Shown here one piece after another: positions 43,001 to 55,311 of a stretch of 64,000 nt of DNA (position 1 is the first letter of the stretch; each line of letters begins with the position of its first letter). The notes beneath the pieces are model-generated. The model was not told where the DNA came from. It saw only the letters and a program-made list of their open reading frames with translations, and searched no databases. The stretch lies in assembly GCA_036346355.1 (NCBI GenBank), contig JAYEVF010000032.1, positions 682,001 through 746,000 on the forward strand, read 5' to 3'. Origin of the DNA: Rhipidocladum racemiflorum (lineage: Eukaryota; Streptophyta; Magnoliopsida; Poales; Poaceae). The position numbers were made by a program, and so were the translations under genes.

Positions 43001-46000
43001 CGGACGGAAACGATGCACGAAAGGAAAATTGGTGTCAAACTCCCCGAATGGACTTCATATATGCCCTATCCCATTTCGACAAGCATTTGATGCGTCCGAG
43101 TCGATCACGAAATATTCATGCACGATGGGTCCCTAATGGTACTGTAAACTACACGCAGCGTACCAAAAGCGGTGCACGAAAGCGAAACTTCGTTCCAATC
43201 ATGCCGAATGAACTTTATATTTGCCCAAGCACATTCCGGCATGCATTTGAGTCCATCCGAGTTGTTGTGAAACATTTCTCGCGATGAGTCTGACGAATAC
43301 AACAAGCGTCGCCCGTTCGAAAAGCGTTGCACGAGATGAAACTGAGTGCGAAACACACCGAGTGGAATTCGTATGTGCTTCCACTCATTTCGGCATGCAT
43401 TTTGAATATGTCCGAGTCGGTGTCAAGCGTTCCACCACGACGGGTTCCCACGGTTAATAAAAGCTGAATACAAAGCGAAACCGATGCACGAAACAGAACC
43501 GAGTGCCAGACACCCGAAAGAACTTATGATGTTTGCTAGTGCTTTTCATCATTTGTATCGAATCCATTCGAGTAGGTCTGAAACATTCCTCCACGGCCAG
43601 CGTCCCAGCGGGCACTGCAGCGGAAGCCATTCGAAATGAAAATGATGCATGAAATGACACATTGTGGCAAACACCATACGCCCGAAAATGATGCACGAAA
43701 TGGAACATTATGGCAAGCACCTTACACGTTGCAACCTATGCACGCCAAAATGAAACATTGCGGCACGAAACGAAAGCAGTGAACGAAATGAAGCCGGTGC
43801 CAAACACACCGATTGCAATTCATTTAGGCATGCATTTGAATCCGTCCGAGTCGCCGTGAAATATTCCACAACGACGAGTTCCTAAGCTGAAAAAATCGGC
43901 GATGCACGAAACGAAACTGAGTGCCAAACACGCAGAATTAACTTACGATGTTAAACGTGCGTTTCAGCACAATTATGCATTCATTTTGAATACGTCCGAG
44001 TGAGTGCGAAACATCCCTCGCGACGGGCCACAAGGGGTACTTGCTGCGTCCGAATGAAAGCGATGCACCAAGCGAATCTCGGTGTCAAACTCCCGAATGG
44101 GCTTCACATGCGCCCTAGCCCGTTTCAGCAAGCATTTGAGTCGTCCGGCTCGAACGAAACATTCATGCACAATGGGTCCCTAATGGTAATGTAAACTACA
44201 GCGTACTAGAATGGTGCAAAAAACAAAACATTGTTCCAAATATGCCGAATGAACTTCATATATGCCCAAGCACATTTAAGCGCAGCGTTTTGAATCTTTT
44301 CGAGTCGTGTGAAACATTCCTCCGCGACGAGTACTGTATGGTGCAAGGATTTTCACAAGAAAAGGACGCATCAGATGAAGCTGAGTGTCAATCAACCAGA
44401 ATGGACTTCATGTCTGCCGTAGCTCATTTTAGCAAGCAATTTGGGCTCATCCGTGTCGGTGCGAAACCAACCACGACAAATGGTACTACAAGTCACGTTC
44501 GTGCCAGAGCAGTCTGAAAAGAAAGCTTGCGGCAGACACCGTGAATAGAGTTCATGTGTGCCCAAGCTCATTTCGGCATGCATTTCTGTTGCATCCGGTC
44601 GGTGCAAAACATTTCTCGCGATAGGTGCCAACGGGTACTGCAAGCTGCGTGCGTCTCAAAGCGATGCACGAAAGGAAAATGTAGGCCAAACTGCGCGAGT
44701 GGACTTTCCATGCATTGCTGCTACAGTTCTGCATTCATTTCGAATACGTCCGAGTGAGTGTGGAAACATCCCTCGCGACGGTCGCAAGGTGTTCTGCAAG
44801 CTGCGTCCGGACGGAAGCTTGATGCACGAAAGGAAAATTGGTGTCAAACTCCCGAATGGACTTCATATATGCCCTATCCCATTTCGACAAGCATTTGATG
44901 CGTCGAGTCGATGCGAAATATTCATGCACGATGGGTCCCTAATGGTACTGTAAACTACCGCAGCGTACCAAAGCGGTGCACGAAACGAAACTTCGTTCCA
45001 ATCATGCCGAATGAACTTTATATTTGCCCAAGCACATTCCGGCATGCATTTGAGTCCATCCGAGTTGTTGTGAAACATTTCTCGCGATGAGTCTGACGAA
45101 TACAACAAAGCGTCGCCGATTCGAAAACGTTGCGAGATGAAACTGAGTGCGAAACACACCGAGTGGAATTCGTATGTGCTTCCACTCATTTCGGCATGCA
45201 TTTTGAATATGTCCGAGTCGGTGTCAAGCGTTCCACCACGACGGGTTCCCACGGTTAATAAAAGCTGAATACAAAGCGAAACCGATGCACGAAACAGAAC
45301 CGAGTGCCGGACACCCGAAAGAACTTATGATGTTTGCTAGTGCTTTTCATCATTTGTATCGAATCCATTCGAGTAGGTCTGAAACATTCCTCCACGGCCA
45401 GCGTCCCAGCGAACACTGCAGCGGAAGCCATTGAAATGAAAATGATGCATGAAATGACACATTGTGGCAAACACCACGCCGCGCCCGAAAATGATGCACG
45501 AAATGGAACATTATGGCAAGCACCTTACACGTTGCAACCTATGCGCCAAAATGAAACATTGTGGCACGAAAAACGGTGAACGAAATGAAGCCGGGTGCCA
45601 AACACACCGATTGCAATTCATTTAGGCATGCATTTCGAATCCGTCCGAGTCGCCGTGAAATATTTCACAACGACGAGTTCCTATGCTGAAAAAATCGAAA
45701 GCGATGCACGAAACGAAACTGAGTGCCAAACACGCAGAATTAACTTACGATGTTCGCTTGTGCGTTTCAGCACAATTCTGCATTCATTTTGAATACGTCC
45801 GAGTGAGTGCGAAATATCCCTCCGCGACGGGCCACAATGGGCACTTGCTGCGTCCGAATGAAAACGATGCACGAAACGAAACTCGGTGTCAAACTCCACG
45901 AATGGGCTTCACATGCGCCCTAGCCCGTTTCAGCAAGCATTTCGAGTATGTCCGGCTCGAACCGAAACATTCATGCACAATGGGTCCCTAATGGTAATGT

Positions 46001-49000
46001 AAACTACACGCGTACTAGAATGGTGCAAAAAACAAAACATTGTTCCAAATATGCCGAATGAACTTCATATATGCCCAAGCACATTTCGGCACGCGTTTTG
46101 AATCTTTCCGAGTCGTGTGAAACATTCCTCCGCGACGAGTACTGTATGGTGCAAGGATTTTCACAAGAAAACGACGCATAAGATGAAGCTGAGTTTCAAT
46201 CAACCAGAATGGACTTCATGTCTGCCGTAGCTCATTTTAGCAAGCAATTTGGGCTCATCCGTGTCGGTGCGAAACCAACACGACAAATGGTACTACAAGT
46301 CACGTTCGTGCCAGAACGAGTACGAAAAGAAAGCTTGCGGCAGACACCGTGAATAGAGTTCATGTGTGCCCAAGCTCATTTCGGCATGCATTTCTGTTGC
46401 ATCCGGGTCGGTGCAAAACATTTCTCGCGATAGGTGCCAACGGGTACTGCAAGCTGCGTGCGTCTCAAAGCGATGCACGAAAGGAAAATGTAGGCCAAAC
46501 TGCGCGAGTGGACTTTCCATGCATTCCTGCTACAGTTCTGCATTCATTTCGAATACGTCCGAGTGAGTGTGGAAACATCCCTCGCGACGAATTATAAGGT
46601 GTTCTGCAAGCTGCGTCCGGACGGAAGCGATGCACGAAAGGAAAATTGGTGTCAAACTCCCGAATGGACTTCATATATGCCCTATCCCATTTCGACAAGC
46701 ATTTGAGTGCGTCCGAGTCGATGCGAAATATTCATGCACGATGGGTCCCTAATGGTACTGTAAACTACACGCGTACCAAAGCGGTGCCGAAAACGAAACT
46801 TCGTTCCAATCATGCCGAATGAACTTTATATTTGCCCAAGCACATTCCGGCATGCATTTGAGTCCATCCGAGTTGTTGTGAAACATTTCTCCGCGATGAG
46901 TCTGAGCGAATACAACAAGCGTCGCCCGTTCGAACGTTGCACGAGATGAAACTGAGTGCGAAACACCGAGTGGAATTCGTATGTGCTTCCACTCATTTCG
47001 GCATGCATTTTGAATATGTCCGAAGTCGGTGTCAAGCGTTCCACCACGACGGGTTCCCACGGTTAATAAAAGCTGAATACAAAGCGAAACCGATGCAGAA
47101 ACAGAACCGAGTGCCAGACACCCGAAAGAACTTATGATGTTTGCTAGTGCTTTTCATCATTTGTATCGAATCCATTCGAGTAGGTCTGAAACATTCCTCC
47201 ACGGCCAGCGTCCCAGCGGGCACTGCAGCGGAAGCCATTGAAATGAAAATGATGCATGAAATGACACATTGTGGCAAACACCACATACGCCGAAAATGAT
47301 GCACGAAATGGAACATTATGGCAAGCACCTTACACGTTGCAACCTATGCGCCAAAATGAAACATTGCGACACGAAAGCAACGGTGAGCGAAATGAAGCCG
47401 GGTGCCAAACACACCGATTGCAATTCATTTAGGCATGCATTTCGAATCCGTCAGTCGCCGTGAAATATTCCACAACGACGAGTTCCTAAGCTGAAAAAAT
47501 CAAAGCGATGCACGAAAGCGAAACTGAGTGCCAAACACGCAGAATTAACTTACGATGTTAAACGTGCGTTTCAGCACAATTATGCATTCATTTTGAATAC
47601 GTCCGAGTGAGTGCGAAACATCCCTCATGACGGGCCACAAGGGGCACTTGCTGCGTCCGAATGAAAGCGATGCACCAAGCGAATCTCGGTGTCAAACTCC
47701 CGAATGGGCTTCACATGCGCCCTAGCCCGTTTCAGCAAGCATTTGATGCGTCCGGCTCGAACCGAAACATTCATGCACAATGGGTCCCTAATGGTAATGT
47801 AAACTACACGCAGCGTACTAGAATGGTGCAAAAACAAAACATTGTTCCAAATATGCCGAATGAACTTCATATATGCCCAAGCACATTTCGCACGCGCGTT
47901 TTGAATCTTTCCGAGTCGTGTGAAACATTCCTCCGCGACGAGTACTGTATGGTGCAAGGATTTTCACAAGAAAACGACGCATAAGATGAAGCTGAGAGTC
48001 AATCAACCAGAATGGACTTCATGTCTGCCGTAGCTCATTTTAGCAAGCAATTTGGGCTCATCCGTGTCGGTGCGAAACCAACACGACAAATGGTACTACA
48101 AGTCTCGTTCGTGCCAGAACAAGTACGAAAAGAAAGCTTGCGGCAGACACCGTGAATAGAGTTCATGTGTGCCCAAGCTCATTTCGGCATGCATTTCTGT
48201 TGCATCCGGGTCGGTGCAAAACATTTCTCCGCGATAGGTGCCAACGGGTATGCAAGCTGCGTGCGTATCAAAACGATGCACGAAAGGGAAATGTAGGCGA
48301 AACTGCGCGAGTGGACTTTCCATGCATTGCTGCTACAGTTCTGCATTCATTTCGAATACGTCCGAGTGAGTGTGGAAACATCCCTCCGCGACGGGTCGCA
48401 AGGTGTTCTGCAAGCTGCGTCCGGACGGAAACGATGCACGAAAGGAAAATTGGTGTCAAACTCCCCGAATGGACTTCATATATGCCCTATCCCATTTCGA
48501 CAAGCATTTCGAGTACGTCCGAGTCGATGCGAAATATTTATGCACGATGGGTCCCTAATGGTACTGTAAACTACACGCGTACCAAAACGGTGCACGAAAC
48601 GAAACTTCTTTCCAATCATGCCGAATGAACTTTATATTTGCCCAAGCATATTCCGGTGTGCATTTCGAGTCCATCCGAGTTGTTGTGAAACATTTCTCCG
48701 TGATGAGTATGAACGAATACAACAAGCATCGCCCGTTCGAAAACGTTGCACGAGATGAAACTGAGTGCGAAACACATCGAGTGGAATTCATATGTGCTTC
48801 CACTCATTTCGGCATGCATTTTGAATATGTCCGAGTCGGTGCCAAATGTTCCACCACGACGGGTTCCCACGGTTAATAAAAGCTGAATACAAACGAAACC
48901 GATGCACGAAACAGAACCGAGTGCCAGACACCCCGAAAGAACTTATGATGTTTGGTAGTTCTTTTAATCATTTGTATCGAATCCATTCGAGTAGGTCTGA

Positions 49001-52000
49001 AACATTCCTCCACGACGCGTCCCAGCGAACTGCAGCGGAAGCCATTGAAATGAAAATGATGCATGAAATGACACATTGTGGCAAACACCACGCCGCCCGA
49101 AAATGATGCACGAAATGGAACATTATGGCAAGCACCTTACACGTTGCAACCTATGCACGCCAAAATGAAACATTGCGGCCGCAGCGAAAACGGTGAACGA
49201 AATGAAGCCGGTGCCAAACACACCGATTGCAATTCATTTAGGCATGCATTTGAATCCGTCGAGTCGCCGTGAAATATTCCACAACGACGAGTTCCTAAGC
49301 TGAAAAAAATCGAAAGCGATGCACGAAAGCGAAACTGAGTGCCAAACACGCCAGAATTAACTTACGATGTTAAACGTGCGTTTCAGCACAATTATGCATT
49401 CATTTTGAATACGTCCGAGTGAGTGCGAAACATCCCTCCGCGACGGGCCACAAGGGGCACTTGCTGCGTCCGAATGAAAACGATGCACGAAACGAATCTC
49501 GGTGTCAAACTCCCCGAATGGGCTTCACATGCGCCCTAGCCCGTTTCAGCAAGCATTTCGAGTACGTCCGGCTCGAAAACATTCATGCACAATGGGTCCC
49601 TAATGGTAATGTAAACTACACGCGTACTAGAATGGTGCAAAAAACAAAACATTGTTCCAAATATGCCGAATGAACTTCATATATGCCCAAGCACATTTCG
49701 GCACGCGTTTTGAATCTTTCCGAGTCGTGTGAAACATTCCTCCGCGACGAGTACTGTATGGTGCAAGGATTTTCACAAGAAAACGACGCATAAGATGAAG
49801 CTGAGAGTCAATCAACCAGAATGGACTTCATGTCTGCCGTAGCTCATTTTAGCAAGCAATTTGGGCTCATCCGTGTCGGTGCGAAACCAACACGACAAAT
49901 GGTACTACAAGTCACGTTCGTGCCAGAACGAGTACGAAAAGAAAGCTTGCGGCAGACACCGTGAATAGAGTTCATGTGTGCCCAAGCTCATTTCGGCATG
50001 CATTTCTGTTGCATCCGGGTCGGTGCAAAACATTTCTCCGCGATAGGTGCCAACGGGTACTGCAAGCTGCGTGCGTATCAAAACGATGCACGAAAGGAAA
50101 ATGTAGGCCAAACTGCGCGAGTGGACTTTCCATGCATTGCTGCTACAGTTCTGCATTCATTTCGAATACGTCCGAGTGAGTGTGGAAACATCCCTCCGCG
50201 ACGGGTCGCAAGGTGTTCTGCAAGCTGCGTCCGGACGGAAACGATGCACGAAAGGAAAATTGGTGTCAAACTCCCCGAATGGACTTCATATATGCCCTAT
50301 CCCATTTCGACAAGCATTTGATGCGTCGGTCGATCACGAAATATTCATGCACGATGGGTCCCTAATGGTACTGTAAACTACAGCGTACCAAAACGGTGCA
50401 CGAAACGAAACTTCGTTCCAATCATGCCGAATGAACTTTATATTTGCCCAAGCACATTCCGGCATGCATTTCGAGTCCATCCGAGTTGTTGTGAAACATT
50501 TCTCCGCGATGAGTCTGACGAATACAACAAGCGTCGCCCGTTCGAAAACGTTGCACGAGATGAAACTGAGTGCGAAACACACCGAGTGGAATTCGTATGT
50601 GCTTCCACTCATTTCGGCATGCATTTTGAATATGTCCGAGTCGGTGTCAAACGTTCCACCACGACGGGTTCCCACGGTTAATAAAAGATGAATACAAACG
50701 AAACCGATGCACGAAACAGAACCGAGTGCCAGACACCCCGAAAGAACTTATGATGTTTGCTAGTGCTTTTCATCATTTGTATCGAATCCATTCGAGTAGG
50801 TCTGAAACATTCCTCCACGACGCGTCCCAACGGGCACTGCAGCGGAAGCCATTCGAAATGAAAATGATGCATGAAATGACACATTGTGGCAAACACCACG
50901 CACGCCGAAAATGATGCACGAAATGGAACATTATGGCAAGCACCTTACACGTTGCAACCTAGCACGCCAAAATGAAACATTGCGGCACGAAACGAAAACG
51001 GTGAACGAAATGAAGCCGGGTGCCAAACACACGATTGCAATTCATTTAGGCATGCATTTCGAATCCGTCCGAGTCGCCGTGAAATATTCCACAACGACGA
51101 GTTCCTAAGCTGAAAAAATCGAAAGCGATGCACGAAACGAAACTGAGTGCCAAACACGCAGAATTAACTTACGATGTTCGCTTGTGCGTTTCAGCACAAT
51201 TATGCATTCATTTTGAATACGTCCGAGTGAGTGCGAAACATCCCTCCGCGACGGGCCACAAGGGGCACTTGCTGCGTCCGAATGAAAACGATGCACGAAA
51301 CGAATCTCGGTGTCAAACTCCCCGAATGGGCTTCACATGCGCCCTAGCCCGTTTCAGCAAGCATTTCGAGTACGTCCGGCTCGAACCGAAACATTCATGC
51401 ACAATGGGTCCCTAATGGTAATGTAAACTACACGCGTACTAGAATGGTGCAAAAAACAAAACATTGTTCCAAATATGCCGAATGAACTTCATATATGCCC
51501 AAGCACATTTCGGCACGCGTTTTGAATCTTTCCGAGTCGTGTGAAACATTCCTCCGCGACGAGTACTGTATGGTGCAAGGATTTTCACAAGAAAACGACG
51601 CATAAGATGAAGCTGAGTTTCAATCAACCAGAATGGACTTCATGTCTGCCGTAGCTCATTTTAGCAAGCAATTTGGGCTCATCCGTGTCGGTGCGAAACC
51701 AACACGACAAATGGTACTACAAGTCACGTTCGTGCCAGAACGAGTACGAAAAGAAAGCTTGCGGCAGACACCGTGAATAGAGTTCATGTGTGCCCAAGCT
51801 CATTTCGGCATGCATTTCTGTTGCATCCGGGTCGGTGCAAAACATTTCTCGCGATAGGTGCCAACGGGTACTGCAAGCTGCGTCGCGTATCAAAGCGATG
51901 CACGAAAGGAAAATGTAGGCCAAACTGCGCGAGTGGACTTTCCATGCATTGCTGCTACAGTTCTGCATTCATTTCGAATCGTCCGAGTGAGTGTGGAAAC

Positions 52001-55000
52001 ATCCCTCATGACGGTCGCAAGGTGTTCTGCAAGCTGCGTCCGGACGGAAACTTGATGCACGAAAGGAAAATTGGTGTCAAACTCCCGAATGGACTTCATA
52101 TATGCCCTATCCCATTTCGACAAGCATTTGATGCGTCCGAGTCGATCACGAAATATTCATGCCACGATGGGTCCCTAATGGTACTGTAAACTACACGCAG
52201 CGTACCAAAGCGGTGCCTGAAAGCGAAACTTCGTTCCAATCATGCCGAATGAACTTTATATTTGCCCAAGCACATTCCGGCATGCATTTGAGTCCATCCG
52301 AGTTGTTGTGAAACATTTCTCCGCGATGAGTCTGACGAATACAACAAGCGTCGCCGTTCGAAAGCGTTGCGAGATGAAACTGAGTCACGAAACACACCGA
52401 GTGGAATTCGTATGTGCTTCCACTCATTTCGGCATGCATTTTGAATATGTCCGAGTCGGTGTCAAGCGTTCCACCACGACGGGTTCCCACGGTTAATAAA
52501 AGCTGAATACAAAGCGAAACCGATGCACGAAACAGAACCGAGTGCCAGACACCCGAAAGAACTTATGATGTTTGCTAGTGCTTTTCATCATTTGTATCGA
52601 ATCCATTCGAGTAGGTCTGAAACATTCCTCCACGGCCAGCGTCCCAGCGGGCACTGCAGCGGAAGCCATTGAAATGAAAATGATGCATGAAATGACACAT
52701 TGTGGCAAACACCACGCCGCCGAAAATGATGCACGAAATGGAACATTATGGCAAGCACCTTACACGTTGCAACCTAGCACGCCAAAATGAAACATTGCGG
52801 CACGAAAGCGAAAACGGTGAGCGAAATGAAGCGGGTGCCAAACACACCGATTGCAATTCATTTAGGCATGCATTTGAATCCGTCCAGTCGCCGTGAAATA
52901 TTCCACAACGACGAGTTCCTAAGCTGAAAAAATCGAAGCGATGCACGAAAGCGAAACTGAGTGCCAAACACGCAGAATTAACTTACGATGTTAAACGTGC
53001 GTTTCAGCACAATTCTGCATTCATTTTGAATACGTCCGAGTGAGTGCGAAACATCCCTCATGACGGGCCACAAGGGGCACTTGCTGCGTCCGAATGAAAA
53101 CGATGCACCAAACGAATCTCGGTGTCAAACTCCCCGAATGGGCTTCACATGCGCCCTAGCCCGTTTCAGCAAGCATTTCGAGTACGTCCGGCTCGAACCG
53201 AAACATTCATGCACAATGGGTCCCTAATGGTAATGTAAACAAAACATTGTTCCAAATATGCCGAATGTACTTCATATATGCCCAAGCACATTTCGGCACG
53301 CGTTTTGAATCTTTCCGTGTCGTGTGAAACATTCCTCCGCGACGAGTACTGTATGGTGCAAGGATTTTCACAAGAAAACGACGCATAAGATGAAGCTGAG
53401 TTTCAATCAACCAGAATGGACTTCATGTCTGCCGTAGCTCATTTTAGCAAGCAATTTGGGCTCATCCGTGTCGGTGCGAAACCAACACGACAAATGGTAC
53501 TACAAGTCACGTTCGTGCCAGAACGAGTACGAAAAGAAAGCTTGCGGCAGACACCGTGAATAGAGTTCATGTGTGCCCAAGCTCATTTCGGCATGCATTT
53601 CTGTTGCATCCGGGTCGGTGCAAAACATTTCTCCGCGATAGGTGCCAACGGGTACTGCAAGCTGCGTCGCGTATCAAAGCGATGCACGAAAGGAAAATGT
53701 AGGCCAAACTCGCGAGTGGACTTTCCATGCATTGCTGCTACAGTTCTGCATTCATTTCGAATACGTCCGAGTGAGTGTGGAAACATCCCTCGCGACGAAT
53801 TCGCAAGGTGTTCTGCAAGCTGCGTCCGGACGGAAGCTTGATGCACGAAAGGAAAATTGGTGTCAAACTCCCGAATGGACTTCATATATGCCCTATCCCA
53901 TTTCGACAAGCATTTGATGCGTCGAGTCGATGCGAAATATTCATGCACGATGGGTCCCTAATGGTACTGTAAACTACACGCGTACCAAAACGGTGCACGA
54001 AACGAAACTTCATTCCAATCATGCCGAATGAACTTTATATTTGCCCAAGGACATTCCGGCATGCATTTCGAGTCCATCCGAGTTGTTGTGAAACATTTCT
54101 CCGCGATGAGTACGAACGAATACAACAAGCGTCGCCCGTTCGAAAACGTTGCACGAGATGAAACTGAGTGCGAAACACACCGAGTGGAATTCGTATGTGC
54201 TTCCACTCATTTCGGCATGCATTTTGAATATGTCCGAGTCGGTGTCAAACGTTCCACCACGACGGGTTCCCACGGTTAATAAAGCTGAATACAAACAAAA
54301 CCGATGCACGAAACAAAACCGAGTGCCAGACACCCCGAAAGAACTTATGATGTTTGCTAGTGCTTTTCATCATTTGTATCGAATCCATTCGAGTAGGTCT
54401 GAAACATTCCTCCACGACGCGTCCCAGCGAACTGCAGCGGAAGCCATTGAAATGAAAATGATGCATGAAATGACACATTGTGGCAAACACCACGCCGCGA
54501 AAATGACGCACGAAATGGAACATTATGGCAAGCACCTTACACGTTGCAACCTAGCACGCCAAAATGAAACATTGCGGCACGAAAGCAACGGTGAAGCGAA
54601 ATGAAGCGGGTGCCAAACACACCGATTGCAATTCATTTAGGCATGCATTTGAATCCGTCAGTCGCCGTGAAATATTCCACAACGACGAGTTCCTAAGCTG
54701 AAAAAATCGAAAGCGATGCACGAAAGCGAAACTGAGTGCCAAACACGCAGAATTAACTTCACGATGTTAAACGTGCGTTTCAGCACAATTCTGCATTCAT
54801 TTTGAATACGTCCGAGTGAGTGCGAAACATCCCTCATGACGGGCCACAAGGGGTACTTGCTGCGTCCGAATGAAAACGATGCACCAAACGAATCTCGGTG
54901 TCAAACTCCCCGAATGGGCTTCACATGCGCCCTAGCCCGTTTCAGCAAGCATTTCGAGTACGTCCGGCTCGAACCGAACATTCATGCACAACGGGTCCCT

Positions 55001-55079
55001 AATGGTAATGTAAACTACACGCGTACTAGAATGGTGCAAAAAACAAAACATTGTTCCAAATATGCCGAATGAACTTCAT

Positions 55080-55100
55080 ATATGCCCAACACATTGTGGC
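55080..55100. other. Satellite deletion junction
   Basis: Sequence jumps from m3 (ATATGCCCAA, expected GCACATTTCGG) to m11 (CACATTGTGGCAAATACC). In intact units these points are about 1.2 kb apart. Both sides share CACATT, a possible microhomology for the deletion. Confidence 0.8.
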
Positions 55101-55311
55101 AAATACCACGCACGCCGAAAATGACGCACAAAATTGAACATTATGGCAAGCACCTTACACGTTCCAACCTAGCATGCCAAAATGAAACATTGCGGCCGCA
55201 AAGCGAAAGCAGCGAGCGAAATGAAGCCGGGTGCCAAGCACACCGATTGCAATTCATTTAGGCATGCATTTGAATCCGTCCGAGTCGCGTGAAATATTCC
55301 ACAACGACCTT

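Larger units (their letters stand above)
28971..55309. repeat. Centromere-type satellite array, block 3 (main HOR array)
   Basis: 26.3 kb of satellite. HOR starts (GATGCACGAAACGAAAC-type monomer): 29142, 30959, 32778, 34596, 36380, 38457, 40274, 42089, 43901, 45703, 47507, 49318, 51127, 52940, 54714. Unit lengths are 1774-1836 bp except 1784 (34-bp deletion) and 2077 (256-bp duplication). It begins at ACCTAGCACGCC in truncated segment 12, out of phase with the end of block 2 (monomer 5). Units up to about 41 kb are nearly identical; later ones are a mosaic of the same sequence and CG-centred variants. A deletion junction lies at about 55090, and element D ends the block. No genes are supported; the recurrent 60-154-codon open frames are repeat shadows on both strands. 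Confidence 0.93.

Noticed and set aside
28971..55309. Possible CRISPR-like or coding tandem repeat system
   Set aside because: Repeats are contiguous 155-bp monomers with no unique spacers, no associated genes, and a eukaryotic retrotransposon context.
28971..55309. CENP-B box in the satellite
   Set aside because: I looked for TTCG-4N-A-2N-CGGG and its complement in the monomers and saw near misses only (for example TTCGAATACGTCCGAG). A systematic scan was not possible here.
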